From: Lyophyllum atratum
Taxonomy: Eukaryota > Basidiomycota > Agaricomycetes > Agaricales > Lyophyllaceae
DNA: 64,000 nucleotides
Assembly (NCBI GenBank): GCA_014905825.1
Contig: JACGCN010000005.1
Location: 1,054,001 to 1,118,000, forward strand
Reading direction: 5' to 3'
Under the pieces are notes generated by a model. The model saw only the letters and a list, made by a program, of their open reading frames with translations. It was not told the DNA's origin and did not search any database. The position numbers were made by a program, and so were the translations under genes. Positions 33,984 through 46,000 of the stretch are shown piece after piece (position 1 is the first letter of the stretch; the number at the start of each line of letters is the position of its first letter).

Positions 33984-36219
33984 GTTGGCTGATATTAATA
34001 GGATACACAGTGGCAGTGGGGCTTTTATCCTCACACAGGTGAGACTGAGATGTCTAAAAGCAGCATGAAACCTCCTATCGTGGTTTCGCAGTCCGTTCGG
34101 ACCGCCAGGACGTTTGATGTTGGGTGCGAATGCTCAAAACAAGATCATAGTGCAATATCGACAGAACGAAGCAGCAATTGCAGATCCATCAAAATCAACG
34201 CCTTCATGCCGTGATTCATCTTCGCTGCTAATCGCGGTGGGGCGCCGCCGTAATCCGCATCATCGTACATGAGCTTAACCACATGCACGTACCTCGCTGG
34301 ATCTTCATCTCGCTTCTCTATGAAGAATTCGTTCCGGCGGCAATACGCACCCTGGCTCTGAACTTGATATTCTCCACTGTGTTCGAGGCCGTTCTTTGAC
34401 GCTAAATCCGAACCATGTTATTCTGCTTCCCCTGCCTTCTAAGGTCAATTTTTTCTGATTTATCGTCAACTGACCTTACTGAGATTTTGAGAATAAAAGC
34501 GTTGAATCGATGGAACTATAATTACCGAGAGACACACAACCTATATAGGGGATGGCTCGATGCGACGTGGAGGAGAACAATCGAAAGTTTAAAGCAAAAG
34601 CTTGTTGGCACTGTTGCAGCCAATCTGCCGGGGATGTCGGGCACGCTAAGTACCGTCCTCAACTCTCTTTCCCCAATGTGTGGCATAGTTGCCGGTTTTC
34701 CTCGCGCTTTTGGGCTTGTGCGATGGATGTCCGGAATTGAATTTTGGCTCTTTCAAACGTAGCGGCGGCGGAAAAGTCCCAAGTACGAAAGTAGAATTTA
34801 AGTACCTAAACAGCGCGGGAGGTGAATCCTATTCTCTGGCACATATCTAAAGCTCACGAGGCATTGTCTAGGCATAGTTGGCAATTATTCCGGTTCCACC
34901 GGTGCCGTCAGGGATGGCTGCCTCGCGCTAGCGCTAGCTACGTCGCCCAGAATGTCTTAAGTGTTATCACGGGGAAGTCAAGCTGCGGTTTAAATCGACT
35001 TACTTTTCAGTATGCATCAATTTTTACTAGATTGACAGCTGACTTGACAGTGCTGACCACTCTTAAATTCTATCAGTGCGCAGCAACATAAATTCGACTG
35101 GCATATCACCGGACCTGGCTCGGCGGACCCAGAACCACCTTTGGTGTGTTCGTCATTATCTCTCCGTGTTCATGAGCAAGAGCAGTCATATTGGATCGGT
35201 CATATGTACGTCTAGGCAAAGTGCAAAACTGTCTACATGTCAATGTCAAGGTGCCCCAAGCCGCCTTTCAGTGAGTTCCGATCGCCACTGGCCGTCTCAT
35301 GCCTCATGGAAACTACCTCTCACCCACAGACCCATACATGACCCCAGGTGGTGCATGACTCACCACATGCCCCTAGCCTAATAAAGAGCGTCAGAGGAAA
35401 TAATTGAGGCCTGAAATAACGCTTCCGCATCAGGTAAAGAAGTCGAAGCCTTGTGTTCGATCAAGACTGCCTCGATTGCGAGATACACATATCCAGAACA
35501 CGCGAAATGTCCAATCGATCTTGACTTCTACGGATCATCGAGGAAGGAACACCGACCTGCCACGCGAATAATTATCGATGACAACGTGTTCACATCTTGC
35601 CCCGCTTAACCTGTACCTTCTGCCTTGCGACGTGTCAATTCACCATAGACGCCAAACAAGCCAGCGTACGCCAAGGAGCTACACTGTGAGGACTTACCAA
35701 TTTTATTCGGCAGCAATGGATCAGTCAATTCTGCGAAGTTTATGCATAGCATGCGCTTCCTTCCCTGGAGGTGCGATACGCGTGTGCCGCCATGTAGTTC
35801 CGTTACTGGGCGGGATCTCGGCTTGAGTACTGGGTGAATTCCTCGCCACGGTGACCCACCTCCGATCATGGTCATGAAACTGTACGTTTATTTACTTTAA
35901 ATAAAGTACAGGTCCCCCATCATTATGGATTCACCCCGACTTCTACGATTTCCTCATACTTTTAGATCTGAAGATGATCGGCAAATCACGATACTCCATT
36001 TCCCGTTCAAACGCTCCCGCCACTGGGCGGTACTATGTCATGTGCCTCCGAGCACCAACCGAGTATTTTTCACTTGGAATCACCTTGGAGTTACAGGCAT
36101 ATAGTTAAGTTACCTTTCGACGGCTCTAATCAGGGCTGAGGAGCATAAGAAGGATCCATGCGGCCAGAATCAAAACCTCATTTTCACCTCGAACGGTCTC
36201 ATCTATCCCCCCGCTCGAA
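33984..36219. other. Gene-poor stretch
   Basis: Apart from the open frame described at 34145-34417, only short motif-free frames are present on either strand (up to 115 aa). The first few hundred bases are the upstream region of the DUF427 gene. Nothing identifies a transposon, although decayed sequence is plausible. Confidence 0.4.
34145..34417 (-). pseudogene. Open frame of 90 codons without start, possible gene remnant or terminal exon
   Basis: Between a TAA at 34420-34418 and a TGA at 34147-34145 the minus strand is open for 90 codons with protein-like composition: GAYCRRNEFFIEKRDEDPAR, YVHVVKLMYDDADYGG, KMNHGMKALILMDLQLLLRS. There is no ATG near the start, but an acceptor-like TTTAG precedes it inside the frame. 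It could be the last exon of a gene whose upstream exons I cannot find, or a relic. A second stop-free minus-strand stretch lies at about 34530-34740. No family is recognised. Confidence 0.35.
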
Positions 36220-36814
36220 ATGGAAGCCCAAACCCACACCGCATCTCTGTGCTCCTTATCGGACTGGTCTGTGCGACACATCCGAGACGTCTTTGAAGCC
36301 CCCACTGACGAGCAATCATTGCGCGCCATATCCGCGACCTTCGCCGACAACATAAACGCCAGCGTGAATGGCGCACCACTAAGTCGAGAAGGGATTAACC
36401 AACTGGTGCTCGCTATGCGACGCAGTTCAGCTCACGGTCTGACGGTGCACTGGGAGCAGGCCGTGGAGGCTCCATCGGACCCTGCCACGAATCGGGTAGG
36501 TTTCGTGTTTGCGTACGACCCTGGTGTCGCACTGACCATACTTTCTTCAGGGAGGATCTTTCGGCGGTGTGTACATCATCCGCGGTATCCAGAAGACATT
36601 GCCAGGATCGCAAAAGCCTGTCGAGTTCGAACGGCATAAGACTGTCACCGTCAAGTAAGCGATCCCATTTTCATGATTCGAGCTGAAACCGACTCGTGTT
36701 TCCCTACCCAGGATTGACTCACAGTCACCCTCTCTCTACGAGGATAGTCGCAGAATCGTCAGTCTTGTGTTTGTGGCATCCGATAACAGGGTGGATCGCC
36801 AGGCATCGCTATAG
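36220..36814 (+). CDS. Small conserved protein, unknown function, 160 aa
   Basis: Exons 36220-36495, 36551-36654 and 36712-36814 join in frame through 55- and 57-nt introns. The protein starts MEAQTHTASLCSLSDWSVRH, carries AISATFADNINASVNGAPLS and GINQLVLAMRRSSAHGLTVH, then a Gly-rich turn GGSFGGVYIIRGIQKTLPGS, and a strand-rich end (RRIVSLVFVASDNRV). It looks like an alpha+beta fold resembling the NTF2/SnoaL type, which is inference from pattern only. I recall similar uncharacterised proteins in agaricomycetes. No signal peptide or membrane helix is seen. It is isolated in a gene-poor region. Confidence 0.65.
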
Positions 36815-39800
36815 AAATAAGACACGGAGTTGGACTCAGAGGAGATACCAGTAATGTGTATAATAAAAGGCCATGACAGCATACAAAGTCGTGTAATTCA
36901 GTACCTTAATCCCGATTTGTCCGCCCCAAATGAAATCCATGGAGTTACAGCAGCAAACCTGAGTGATTGCGGACGGTTGCTGGTGCCCTGGTGAACATTT
37001 GCACACTCCCCCTGTTCCGCCTCTGGCGGAGAAAGTACCACCTATTGAAGGCTTGATAACAATGAATTCCATATGAGTGAATGCCAGAGTGTCGTAAAAA
37101 CCTAGGTCCGGTAGGACCAATAACCGGTAACATGGACGCATGTGCACTAGAGAGACCCTCAATACAAGAAGAGTCTGACAATGAGGTCGGTCTTCTGAAT
37201 TGAATGGATCGCCTCGATCGTGATTTGTGAAGAGCTGAACGGGGTTAAATCTTCCCAGTCGTTGTATTCGTAGCGATGACATGTCAGGCTATGTCAGGGT
37301 GCAGGAACGAGACATATGCCCTGACAAGTTGTACCCGCGTGCCTTGATGGACGGCCTTGGGCCTCCCATGGGAAGTATCACAAATCGTCTTGAGTAGAAG
37401 CTGCCTGAAAGTAGGTCGGAAGCGCTCGGAGAGGCAGGTCCCCATGGCAGAAATGCGATAGTGGCACAGATCGACGCGATAGTACTAGTAATCAAAAGGT
37501 CGTTGACTTCAGGTATGTGGCGCGGTGCTTGCCAGTGGAAGATTTCTCTGTGATGGTCTGCAGGGGCGATCCCACCCTGCAGATTCGATGAGGAGTGAGT
37601 CTGGAGTATTTCCGAGTAAGTGATTCGTGAAGTACCTATTGACAGAATCACATGACCGTCTTAATTGTCGCGTCGCCAACCGTCAGACGCGCTCTTCGCC
37701 AATGATAGTCAGACTAGGATAATGATGATTGTCGGAGAAACTTCGATCGGAGGAGTAAGGTGCATAAGCGAGGCAAGTATCCTGGTACAACCATAAGCGC
37801 TATATGCGAGCGCGATAGTCTATACTTACCGACAGTTGGTTCTTGGAGTAGTTGAGTCCAGCACCACGGCCTATCCAGGCGCGTAATGAATCACAATGCT
37901 ACGCTTCAACCTGATTGCCGCGCTTCAGAGTTATGGCGAAGCCACAGACGGGGAAAGTGAGTTTATAGAACGGATTCTCGTCACTGCAATACTGGCCGTG
38001 CTAACTTACATTGCTGACTGGTTAGCGAAGTCATGCAGGCCCTTGATTCGTACTCACGACCCCGACCCTATGGATCTTCCAAAGGAAATAAGAAGAATCA
38101 GGGGCTTGATCTCTGGAGAGCATAAGTTACTACATGACGCATGGAGTATGTGTGGGTACGCCATATGTCGACAATGCAGCATATGGACTTGACCCAGATG
38201 GTCAAAGTATCTCTCAGCCTCAGGATGTCGCACCGGATGACCGAAGCGCTCCTCATGATATGTTACCACCTATTAGGATCCAGATATTCAATGAAGACGA
38301 TAAATGTAAGCCTTTGCGACGGGCCTGATTATAGTAGTCTCACCTATTCTGGACACATCGGGCGGCATATATCGATCAGTAGAACGCTTATAGTTGTCTT
38401 CCATGCGGTTACAAGCGTGCCCGAGTGGCCGCCATAGTCCATGCTCCGGGTCCTGCAGCGCACTACCCAGAGTGGTCCTCTGAATAGCAAAGAGCAGCAC
38501 AGCACTGAATAACGGCCGACGTCACCGCGCATCGATAGCGGTGATCACCACCGCCTGGTAATTGACTGTTGGAGATATATACGGCATGATTGTTACGTAG
38601 TTGGGTGAGGGGGCTGAGAACCAACCAAAGATTGTGGCCCCTTCATTACCAAGGTCCCCAAATGACGAAGCCACAAGACATTATTGATGGCATTGCGGTT
38701 TGCCATTGGGGGTAGCGGGCCAATTCAAGTGAAGGCACAATTTACTCCGTGAGGTGATAGTGATAGGAACATGTGGAGATGGCAGTCAGGATGCTCATGG
38801 TCTGGTGCACTGTGCAGCTCACCGTGCGAAACGGATTAGCGGCTCCGTCAACCCCAGACGTCGACGCCACGAAAGTCTCCCGACTTTTTGAAAGTATCAA
38901 ACATCAGCAAATTCCAAGAAGGCTCCTGGCAGATGACCTCGTCTTAGGCATCATGGGTTCGCTGGTCGAAGAGTTTTCCTCGGAACCCAAGAGATGGTCC
39001 ACGGTTCTTTTTCCACAAGAGGAAGGGCCAGATGAACGAAAACCTTAACCACAGATTTGGGGAAGAAAGCCTGATATTGTTGAATTCAAGGCTTCAGAGT
39101 CATCGAAGATGTCATCCGGGAAGCCTCGTCCCCCTTCAGCAGCCTAAACGCGGAGAAGGTTGAGCAAAGAAGACGAGCAATATCAGCGAAGATGAATATT
39201 TCAGACCCGAAGGTCATTTGAAGGAATCACCCACCTACGACTCAACTCCACAGCCTGCAGAACTCGTGTAGAACCCGAAGAGACAGGAGCCGCATGTTGC
39301 TTACGGGATCATAGTTATGAATATCCGTACTGGATGTTGGAATCCAAATATCGATAGCTACATAAGCATTTGAGCTGAATTTTTTGAACAGATGTCTAGA
39401 GCTGCATGAATCCACACTCACCGGATGCACCTGCTGAAAGGATATAGTGGCATCAGGCTGGTACGCCGGCAGTTCGACATCAGTCCTCCGTCACGGCGTA
39501 GATGCGGATTGCACCGTGCGTGGTCGATGTGTTGAAGGACGGTCCGACGGGTACGACCCGATGTAGTGTGTAATAGCGGTGCCGATGTCGATGTCCAATA
39601 TATCTAACAATGATCCAGATGTCCGGATTGGCGTGGACACCTGCGCGCTGAAATTACTCAGAGCCTTACTAACTAACCCTCGGCACAGTGCTTTGGAACT
39701 TCGACGCACCATTGCTCCAGTATTTGGCGTGAACGCGCGTGTAGTTCTCGATCAAAAGTTGCGAGGTAGATGACTTGTACGGAGGGTCGAGAACATGCGG

Positions 39801-40500
39801 TCGGTTCTTCGGTAGAGAGAGGCAAGGAGCAACATGGACGTGACCAGGAGAAGAGAAGGGCAGCGGTGATGCTTTATGCTTCGCACAGTTCAGAGAGCTG
39901 GTATCTTCACTGCTGTTGTAAAAAGGTGGTTAAGGGGCGGGAAATGCGACACCACCTTCAAGTTCGAATACGGGACCGCCTTCGAGATTGGACAGCATAG
40001 TTGCTAGGTGCAGAAAGTCGGAAGGAATTAACACACGCGACATGCACATTGCATTAAAAGATAATTGAACTCCCGGCCGGTCGATATCGATAAGCCTACC
40101 GATCAGAATGGCAACGACGTTAACGACCCCACTACTGACACGAAAAGGTGAAGCGCCGAGCTATTGCGCAACACACGTGAGCATCAAGCGGACATCGATC
40201 GAACGTGCGTGCACGCACACAGAATGAGCAAATATTGAGTATTACTTGAAAACCTTGTATCCCTGGCGATAAATTGTCTATGGTACACGATGACACGACA
40301 TGCACGGAACATATTGAAAAGTCTATGCGTGATCAGGTGGGACGAAGATGCTGCAAGCTCAACCTTGGCTGTAGAAGAAGAGCGACGAGCTGTTGCTTTT
40401 TTTGAATGTGAACAGCCCAGCGCCGGGGATAGGGATTTCCCTCCTGTTTCTATATCAAGAATAGTATCAGCAGGATGAATACAGTGGAACAAACGGGGTC
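36815..40500. other. Long gene-poor stretch with decayed-looking frames
   Basis: In 3.7 kb no gene model can be supported. Fragments worth noting are a minus-strand frame at 36836-37282 with a Cys-rich run, a minus-strand frame at 37289-37651, a plus-strand frame at 37896-38192, overlapping plus-strand frames at 38134-38437, and sequence at 39050-39230 that reads protein-like between stop codons (GRKPDIVEFKASESSK). The pattern fits old pseudogenes. One small frame with a hydrophobic start is listed at 38773-39048. Confidence 0.45.
38773..39048 (+). CDS. Possible small secreted protein, 91 aa
   Basis: A single-exon frame begins MEMAVRMLMVWCTVQLTVRN, moderately hydrophobic, followed by GLAAPSTPDV with a plausible signal cleavage after Ala. 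The remainder is hydrophilic with one helix-like stretch (RRLLADDLVLGIMGSLVEEF). There is no Cys pair pattern and no known family. It sits in otherwise decayed DNA, so it may be chance. A second in-frame ATG lies at 38779. Confidence 0.25.
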   Translation: MEMAVRMLMVWCTVQLTVRNGLAAPSTPDVDATKVSRLFESIKHQQIPRRLLADDLVLGIMGSLVEEFSSEPKRWSTVLFPQEEGPDERKP

Positions 40501-41316
40501 TTACAGGTCTTGGACTATAATGGGAAGGAGGTAAGCGTATGATGTAGACTAAAGACAGGAGCAGTACGGACCTCGGACAATGAAATTCATGAGGATGGCG
40601 ATGAATAGTAGAACCCCGAGGAGGACAGGACCTGCGATGGAATCTGAAGGGATCATTCGTGAGTTGAGGTGGTTGAGGGTTTAGAAGCGGCGTACCGAAA
40701 TGGCCTGGGTCGCGGCGGCGGATCATGGAAATGCGGTATTGGTAGAGCGCGAATGCATAAATCTATGGAGGGTAAGGCAAAGGATGGGTAAACGTTGATG
40801 AGGAAAACGTACAAGGACGCAGATGCTAATAATAGCATATGCATATGCAAAGGTGGTCGCAATCTCGTCGCGGGATGCGTTGAAAAGCGCGATGGCGAGG
40901 GTTCCAATTAGAATGGCCATATTCAGCCATGCAATCCAAGCTAGAGGAAGGCGTCAGAGAGATTCGCTTCCCCAGCTCATAGAGGACGGACTTCGTTCAT
41001 TGGCAAACCAGACCTTGGCCTCGACCCTGACGGGGGTGGCCATCTTCTTGGGCACGCGGACGTTGGGTGGAACGGAGTTGATGGCATGGTAGTCGCGGAC
41101 GGTGGGCATCTCGCCCTGGTTGTCTCTGTCGACATCGGGGATGGCGTCGGCGCGGTGGTAGCGGGCAGGTCGGGCGAGTTTTGGGAGGGAGGCGATGGCG
41201 GCGTTGGAGAAGGGGGAGAAGATGTCGGAGACGGCATGGAGGGAGCGGCGGATGATGTTGGAGGAGCGGCGGGAGTCCTCGGACGGGGAGCGGGAGGTCG
41301 TCGACGGCGAGTCCAT
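40501..41316 (-). CDS. DUF202 membrane protein, VTC1-like
   Basis: Exons 41316-40992, 40940-40813, 40762-40696, 40643-40572 and 40514-40501 give 201 aa. The first ~95 residues are Ser/Pro/Arg-rich and likely cytosolic; the rest is a DUF202 domain with the motif VRVEAKVWFANERTWIAWLN followed by three membrane helices (MAILIGTLAIALFNAS; FAYAYAIISICVLIYAFALY; GPVLLGVLLFIAILMNFIVR) and the loop MIRRRDPGHF. This domain is shared with Vtc1 of the vacuolar polyphosphate polymerase complex, but sequence and length differ from yeast Vtc1 (129 aa), so the complex is not assured. TTG at 41325 was rejected as start. It diverges from the DnaJ gene, with 142 bp between starts. Confidence 0.82.
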
Positions 41317-41458
41317 GGTGGACAAGCAGGAGGAGCGTGGGAATGGGAACTTCTAGAACAGTCGATGACATCACCGTCGGTGCTAGAACGTGCTAGCAAT
41401 ATTGTAAACCCAATAAAACAACTGCCCTTGCTTCAATAGACGCAATAAAACACACAAC
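41317..41458. promoter_or_regulatory. Bidirectional promoter of DUF202 and DnaJ genes
   Basis: Only 142 bp separate the start codons of the divergent genes. An AT-rich tract (around 41400-41460) lies just before the DnaJ ATG. A heat-shock element is expected for a DnaJ gene; I see no clear run of nGAAn repeats. Confidence 0.5.
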
Positions 41459-42794
41459 ATGGGTACAAACTACTACCAGGTCCTCGGCGTCCCCAAGACC
41501 GCTTCTGACGATGAAATAAAAAAGGCCTACAAGAAAATGGTCTGTTCCTCTTACTCCCATCATTAACGTCAAGCTCACCCCCACCCCCAGGCCTTGAAAT
41601 GGCATCCAGACCGCAACAAGGGCTCAGAAGAAGCCAACAGGAAGTTTAAAGAGGCGAGTCCCGTCTTCTCAATCACATTTCCTGACTGACCCCCATACAG
41701 CTATCCGAGGCCTTCGAAGTCCTCTCCGACAGTAACAAACGTGCCATCTACGACCAGTTTGGCGAGGAGGGCCTCAAGTCCGGCGGAGGCCCGCCCCAGG
41801 CCAGGGCGGTCCAGCCTCTAGCGGATTCTCCGGCTTCAGCGGCTTTCCTGGGGGTGGCGGCGGCCCCGGCGGCGGCAGCACCTTCACCTTTACCTCCGCC
41901 GGCCCTGGTGGCAGCTTTGGCGGCTCGGGCCGCCCGGGCGGGTTCTCCCCTACTGATCCACAGACAATATTCGAGTAAGCTACGTCATCGTACTCCAAAA
42001 AACTACAAACTAACCTGCCTTGCAGACAAATATTCGGCGGAGGCATGGGTGGATTTGGCGGCATGGGGGGTATGGGGGGAGGAATGGGCGGAAGACCCAG
42101 TAGCCGACGCGCCACCCCATTCGACATGGACGAAGACATGGAAGGTGGTTATGGCTATAGTCCCGGGGGAATGCCCGGTGGTATGCCACCCCGCGCATCA
42201 CAACGCGCCCGCTCCGCACGACCTCCCTCTCCGCCATCCGCCCCCTCCGAAATCACGCGCCCACTCAAGGTCTCGCTCGAGGACCTCTACAATGGCGCCG
42301 TAAAACACATCAAGGTCGGGCGACGGCTGCTTGACGGGACGACGGAGGACAAGGTGCTCGAGATCCATGTCCATCCTGGCTGGAAGAGCGGGACGAAGAT
42401 CCGTTTCCCGAAGGCAGGGAACGAGCAAGCGCGCGGGGATGCGCAGGATCTCGTGTTCGTTGTGGAGGAGAAGCCTCATGACCGGTTCCAGCGAGAGGGG
42501 AACGACCTCATTACGCGCGTGCCGATCCCACTGGTGGAGGCGCTTACGGGCCCGCCAGGCGGCGGGCGCTCGGCGAAGACCGTGGAGATGCTCGATGGCC
42601 GGAAGCTACAGGTCCCCGTACCTGTGGGCGTGGTGAAGCCTGGGGAAGAGACAACAGTCCCCGGGGAGGGCATGCCCATAAGGAAGGAGGGCGTTGTCCA
42701 GAAGAAGGGCGATTTGAGAGTCAAGTGGGATGTTGTTTTCCCGACGAGGCTGACGCCAGCGCAACAGGAGGGAATACGGAAGGCGTTGTCATAA
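41459..42794 (+). CDS. Type II DnaJ (Hsp40, Sis1/DNAJB-like) with one-base frame break
   Basis: Exons 41459-41539, 41591-41653, 41701-41974 and 42026-42794. The J domain has the HPD motif (ALKWHPDRNKGSEE) and KRAIYDQFGEEGLKSGG; it stimulates Hsp70 ATPase. A Gly/Phe-rich linker (SSGFSGFSGFPGGGGGP; GGGMGGFGGMGGMGGGM) follows, then the two substrate-binding barrels (PLKVSLEDLYNGAVKHIKVG; LEIHVHPGWKSGTKIRFPKA; RLTPAQQEGIRKAL) without the zinc finger of type I. Exon 3 is 274 nt, one base short: the J-domain frame and the Gly/Phe frame differ, the break lying in the G/C-rich tract at about 41780-41797. All flanking sequence is intact, so an assembly error is more likely than loss. Intron 2 is a GC-AG intron (GCGAGT). 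Confidence 0.88.
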
Positions 42795-43076
42795 GCATGA
42801 GTTTGAGCACGGACAGTCACTATACCCAAATGTTGTACTATAAAAGCCATAGAACTGTAACACCATCTAACTACAATTGCACCTTAATTTCATGCACATT
42901 TGGTCTCGCGCGGGGAAGCTGAGGGTGGCGAAAGCACTCGGGCACCGAGAGGTGCACGGATTACACATTCTATCTGAAGTGCACATCATAGAAAAAGATA
43001 TTAGGGAGGCCTAGACGTATAAAGACACATATAACATAGCGGCATAAATAATAGACTTAATTTACTGAGGCATGAA

Positions 43077-46000
43077 TCACGACGCTGACTCCCCCTTCTG
43101 ACTCGGCTTATGCGGTTTCCGTTTCGGGCCAGCTCCCGCCCGGGTCTGCGTACCTTGACCTCGACCTTCAGCACTCCCCGCTTTCGACACCTGGCCTTGC
43201 ACCAGGTCCGCCTTCCTTCCGCCCCGCTTCCTCCCGCCCGTACCTGGCACCTTCTTCCCCGCCCCCGCTTCCATCCCTTGCGCCATAGCCTCCACCATCT
43301 CCGTCTCCAGTCTTACACGCTCCTCCTCCGCGGTCCACCAAGTGAGGAAGTCCGCCTCTGCTTGCAGCGCCTGCTCCTCCTCCTGGATCTCAAGCAGCGA
43401 GCGCTTGTCCTTGCCTGACGCGCCTGCGAGCTGATCGAGCTCCAGCTGCTGGATAGCGGCAAAGGACAAGCCTATCGTTGGCGCGACGGGTGCAGGAAGC
43501 GTTTGCGCTGGGGGCTGGTTCCATGCCTTGCCACTGGAGGTGCGGGTTAGAGACATGCACTATTAATGTTATTAGAGGGAGGCAACTCACGAAGCGCGGC
43601 GGATGGAGGACGATGTGGGCGTGGTGGTGGACGAGGACGCCTGCCTAGTCTTCGTTGGTGTGATTACAGGTCCGAGCCCGGGTGTAGTTGGGGTCGGCCC
43701 TGACGGTCGACGTGGGACGGAGGGTGGGGTTGAGAGGGCGTCTTTCGCAATTACGTTTCGGGACGGGGTAGCTGGCGGCGAAGGACGGGCTGCTGCCTGT
43801 TCACCAGGGGTTCTCCATCCAGCGGATATGGGCCGGGATGACGGTCCCGCCTGTGTCGCTGACTGAGCGGCGGGTGCCTTTCGGGGATTCAGTTGTTGCG
43901 ATCTAAAATTATCTAAATGATGATGAGGGGCAGTCTCGTTGGCAGCCTCGGCCATGACAGCTTTCATGTCAACCCTAAAAGTATGGACGTCATTTAATTT
44001 TTTATTGCGGGACTCGGGAGCGATGAGTTCTACTGACCGAGGTGTTGAGGCAGCTTTCCATACGGGGGTGGGGCTGACATGCGCAGCTGAAGCTGTGATA
44101 TTCTGAGCTCCTGCGACGAGCAAGGGGTTTTGAGAATGATCCGGGATGAGCGATGGCGGCACGTCTGCCTCGTCCATTGCAAAAATGTCGTCGTTAGAGG
44201 GTGGACGACGGATGGCGCGGTCTGGCCGAATGCTGGGGCTGTGATGCGGAGATCCACTCGGGCCGGCCCTAGGTGTCAGCTTGAGGGTGGCAGATTCCTT
44301 GCGCGATATAGCACGGTTGGATCGGGAGATGGGTGCAGGAATATCCTGTAATGCTAGCCAGTCCGCATGTTGGGTGAGAGCTGCCTGAACAAGTTGTTCG
44401 GATCGAGATACTGGGGACTTTTCAGTTTGCTTCTGCCTAGCAAACTGAGCGAGTTGTTTCACAAGCGCAACTGGAATATCATCCAGCATGCCTGTTTCTA
44501 GGAACAGTTCCATATTGACCGTGATGAAATTCTGGATCCGTTCAGTCAATTGCACCGCATGGAGATGGGTCGCATCTGCAAGGATGAAGCAGGCGTTGTG
44601 TATGTTCGCATGTTGTATGATTACAACGGAGCATAAGAGGACGAGGCGGTCAAGCAGGAGTTCATTCTACCATACTTAGTCAGAAGTCGCCGATGGAGGA
44701 TGGAAGGAACTCACGGCGGCAGCCATAACATCGAACATGAACTCGAGGACTTCATCGACCGTGTCCGCAAAGTCTAAAGATTCGAACATTGTCTCCTCTT
44801 CTCCGCAACACATGAACCTCAGGACATAGTCCATAACACGCCAGTCCAGGTGCTTCATATCGACTGCGAGGACGCCATGGTCGTCCCAACGTTTCACCGT
44901 CCAGACTTCCTCGTCGAAAAAGCTCGCGAAAAACAAGGACCGGGACCGCAGAATCGCTGAATGGCAGTAGACGTCCCTATCTGATAGTTTCAGAATCACA
45001 TCTGGGGCAAGCACTGGGTCTAGAGTGTCGTGGCTGCTAGAGTCCTGACAAGTAGTAAACAGGCGCCGCATTGAGCTTTCTAAGGATGGAGAAGGTATGC
45101 TTTTGACTGGTGAATCCAGGGTAGTAGCTAGAGTAGGCAACTCCAAAAGCTCAGCCAAAGCACGGAGGTCGGTTTTGACCGTCCCAGGATTGACCTTGAC
45201 GGCCTTTAAAAGCTGCTCGAGGACAGTAGCCACGCGGTGATCCCAAAGAGCCAAGACCTCGTCCGTGTAGAGAAAGGTTAGAAGGATGAGGGCAGAGATC
45301 GGCTGGCACCCAGATAATCTGAGATGTATGGGATGTCCACGTTTGCGTCCCAGCAGCACCGTGGATTTGAGGTCCGAAAGCTGTATGGAGACCGTCGAGC
45401 CCTTCTTGTTTACTGTGTGTCCGCTCAAGACTGTGCGCAAGACGTGGGAACGCGCTCCGAGAATGACTCGATGTGCAGGGAAGGCAAAGCCAGACGGCAA
45501 ATGTATCACCACGTCTGCGCCATGAGGGAAAAATGATTCTGAGTCGGGGAGCGAGTGACCACACTCCTTTAATATTTCGCGCTGCAGGCGAAGTTTATCA
45601 AGAATATGTCGAAGCTTCCTTATATCGCTCTGGATCTGCAAATCGTCCAAGTCCTCGTCCTGCACAAGTTGCGAGGGCTTGGTGAATTGGGCATCGATAG
45701 ATGGCGAGTCTATCGCGCAATCTGCGGATTCTCGATTCAAAAGTCCCTGCATTGATTGTATGTGCAGGAAGGGCTGTATCTCTCCGATATCTTGTGCAAG
45801 AGTATTTCCGCGCACACCGATAGGCTTGGGCTGATATTCCACTCGAAGGGCACCAAAAGCACCAGTACTGTTCGCGCATACTTGGGTGACACGCTGCAGC
45901 GAGGATAATCGCTGGAATTTGAAGGCTTTGCCTGAGGCTGACGTCTGGCCGCTTTTCAAGTTGCGAGATCGCACAAAAACGTGGCCAGATTCGGTACAAA

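Noticed and set aside
38410..38430. tRNA A-box-like sequence (GTGCCCGAGTGG)
   Set aside because: No matching B box or cloverleaf stems follow within tRNA distance.
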